Below, in pieces: positions 62,933 through 64,000 of a stretch of 64,000 nucleotides of DNA (position 1 is its first letter; each line of letters starts with the position of its first letter). The stretch covers positions 186,001 through 250,000 of the forward strand of contig NZ_BAYA01000006.1 in the NCBI RefSeq assembly GCF_000685015.1, read 5' to 3'. The position numbers and the translations under genes are program-made. This DNA is from Paraburkholderia bannensis NBRC 103871 (lineage in GTDB: Bacteria > Pseudomonadota > Gammaproteobacteria > Burkholderiales > Burkholderiaceae). A model generated the notes under the pieces. It was not told the DNA's origin, made no database searches, and saw only the letters and a program-made list of their open reading frames with translations.

Positions 62933-64000
62933 TCAACCGCCCGCAGCCGCGGAGCGGTGCGGATCGGCGGCGTCCAGCGCGGCGCCGCCCGCCGCGCGCG
63001 CGGCCGGGTTCGAGATGTAACGCAGCACGTAGTGATTGAGCCCGCGCGACGGCACGAGGCAGCTCAGCGTGAGGCCCAGCGCCGCGATTTTCTTGCCCGG
63101 CCCCCAGAACGGATTGAGCAGGAGCGCGGCAAAGTACCGGCGCGATTCGAACGTCAGCCAGCGCCAGCGTTCGAGCGTCGGCGCATCGTAGAGCCGCACG
63201 CACAGGCGGTTCTTTTCGAACGAGAAGTCGATGAAGCGCGCGGGCAGCTCCTCGTGCAGGCGCGTGCGCACCATGAAGCGCAGGGTCTCCCAGCGCCACG
63301 GAAACGAGCGCTCGACTTCGCTCACGTTCTCGCAGTTGCCCAGCGCGAGACTCGCGTGGCCGCGCGTCGCACTGCTCCTGTCCGCGGCCTTGCGATGCAC
63401 GCGATAGCCGCCGAACGGCGCGTCGAGCGCGCAGATCGCGCCCGTGAGCGCGATGCCGTAGATCGCAAAGAAGTCGGCGGCCTTGCGGTGCTGCGTGGAC
63501 ATCGGAATCGGAAACACCGATCGCAGCGCGCTCACGCGATACGCGTTGCCCGACGCGGGCGGCGACGGATAGAGCCAGCCCTGGCGCAGCAACGCGCCGC
63601 AATCGCGCGGCGGCGTCGAATGCGGCACGCGCACGCCGGTGCGCGCCCCCTCCTCGTTGATGACGTCGAGCGGGAACTGCACCTTGGCGAACTCGCCGGA
63701 CTCGAAGGCGCGCAGCACCGCGTCGAGCGCCCCCGGATAGAGCACGTCGTCGGAATCGAGGAACAGCACGTACTCGGTCTGCACGAGTTCGAGCCCGAGG
63801 TTGTACACCGACGACTGCCCCTGGTTCTCCTTGAACACAGGCATCAGCCGATCGCCGTAGCTTTCGATGATGGCGCGCGAACCGTCGGTGGAACCGTCGT
63901 CGATCACCAGCACGCGCACGCGCTCGCTCGCGTTGGCGAGCGCGGACTCGATGGCTTCGCGCAGGAAGCGCGCATAGTTGTAATTGCCGATGACAACGGT
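62933..64000 (-). CDS. Glycosyltransferase family 2, 5' end outside window
   Basis: The frame is open to the right edge; its first visible residues TVVIGNYNYARFLREAI are the start of a GT2 domain, so only a few residues are missing. The next motifs are VLVIDDGSTDGSRAII, NQGQSSVYNLGLELV and the metal motif FLDSDDVLYPGAL. The C-terminal half is less conserved and contains the amphipathic RRYFAALLLNPFWGPGKK. It is upstream of two GT4 genes and the Wzy-like gene in one operon that continues out of the window. Confidence 0.85.
   Translation of the reverse strand, partial: TVVIGNYNYARFLREAIESALANASERVRVLVIDDGSTDGSRAIIESYGDRLMPVFKENQGQSSVYNLGLELVQTEYVLFLDSDDVLYPGALDAVLRAFESGEFAKVQFPLDVINEEGARTGVRVPHSTPPRDCGALLRQGWLYPSPPASGNAYRVSALRSVFPIPMSTQHRKAADFFAIYGIALTGAICALDAPFGGYRVHRKAADRSSATRGHASLALGNCENVSEVERSFPWRWETLRFMVRTRLHEELPARFIDFSFEKNRLCVRLYDAPTLERWRWLTFESRRYFAALLLNPFWGPGKKIAALGLTLSCLVPSRGLNHYVLRYISNPAARAAGGAALDAADPHRSAAAGG

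Overview
This is a high-G+C chromosomal segment whose gene content and order point to a betaproteobacterium of the Burkholderia / Paraburkholderia / Caballeronia group. The evidence is pyrB followed by a dihydroorotase homologue without active-site histidines, algH-ruvX, rubredoxin, a CIRCE-controlled groESL, and an O-antigen locus anchored on apaH-rmlBACD as in Burkholderia. No rRNA, tRNA, CRISPR array or insertion sequence was recognised. Both ends cut a gene: cysD at the left, a family-2 glycosyltransferase at the right.

Region 1 (1-10.7 kb) holds cysD, cysNC, a GT4 glycosyltransferase, galE and a second, stand-alone APS kinase on the + strand. Facing them is a - strand operon of a family-2 glycosyltransferase, a WbpV-like reductase, a WbpL/WecA-like initiating transferase and a WbpM-like dehydratase. 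The last three would make a UDP-6-deoxy-HexNAc such as UDP-QuiNAc and put its phosphosugar on undecaprenyl phosphate.

Region 2 (11.0-19.2 kb) is a compact + strand cassette: an integral membrane protein with a GT-C-like start, a HAD phosphatase fused to a UbiA-type phosphoribosyltransferase, DprE1-like and DprE2-like proteins, an SDR epimerase, an FAD oxidoreductase and a GtrA-like flippase. The UbiA-HAD/DprE1/DprE2 set matches the mycobacterial route to polyprenyl-phosphate-D-arabinofuranose, so I read this as an arabinofuranose donor, flipping and transfer system embedded in a Gram-negative O-antigen locus. A second GT-C-like protein (19.2-20.9 kb, - strand) faces it.

Region 3 (21-40.4 kb) is the ABC-transporter-dependent O-antigen block: a PAPS-type sulfotransferase, manC, glycosyltransferases, an acetyltransferase, a 1065-residue methyltransferase/coiled-coil/GT2/GT4 fusion, one Wzm permease flanked by two different Wzt ATPases that each carry a C-terminal glycan-binding-type domain, a tandem-GT2 protein, a rhamnosyltransferase and rmlDCAB. 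The PAPS genes of region 1 plus the sulfotransferase suggest that the glycan is sulfated.

Region 4 (40.7-54.1 kb) is mostly housekeeping: apaH, a 2OG-Fe(II) oxygenase, plsC, pyrC', pyrB, ruvX, algH, a protein of unknown function, rubA, thiD, a GtrB-like glycosyltransferase and groESL.

Region 5 (54.1-64 kb) starts a second polysaccharide locus: two divergent acyltransferase-3 proteins, a Wzy/ligase-like membrane protein and four glycosyltransferases, continuing past the right edge. It has no ABC exporter in view and is probably Wzy-dependent.
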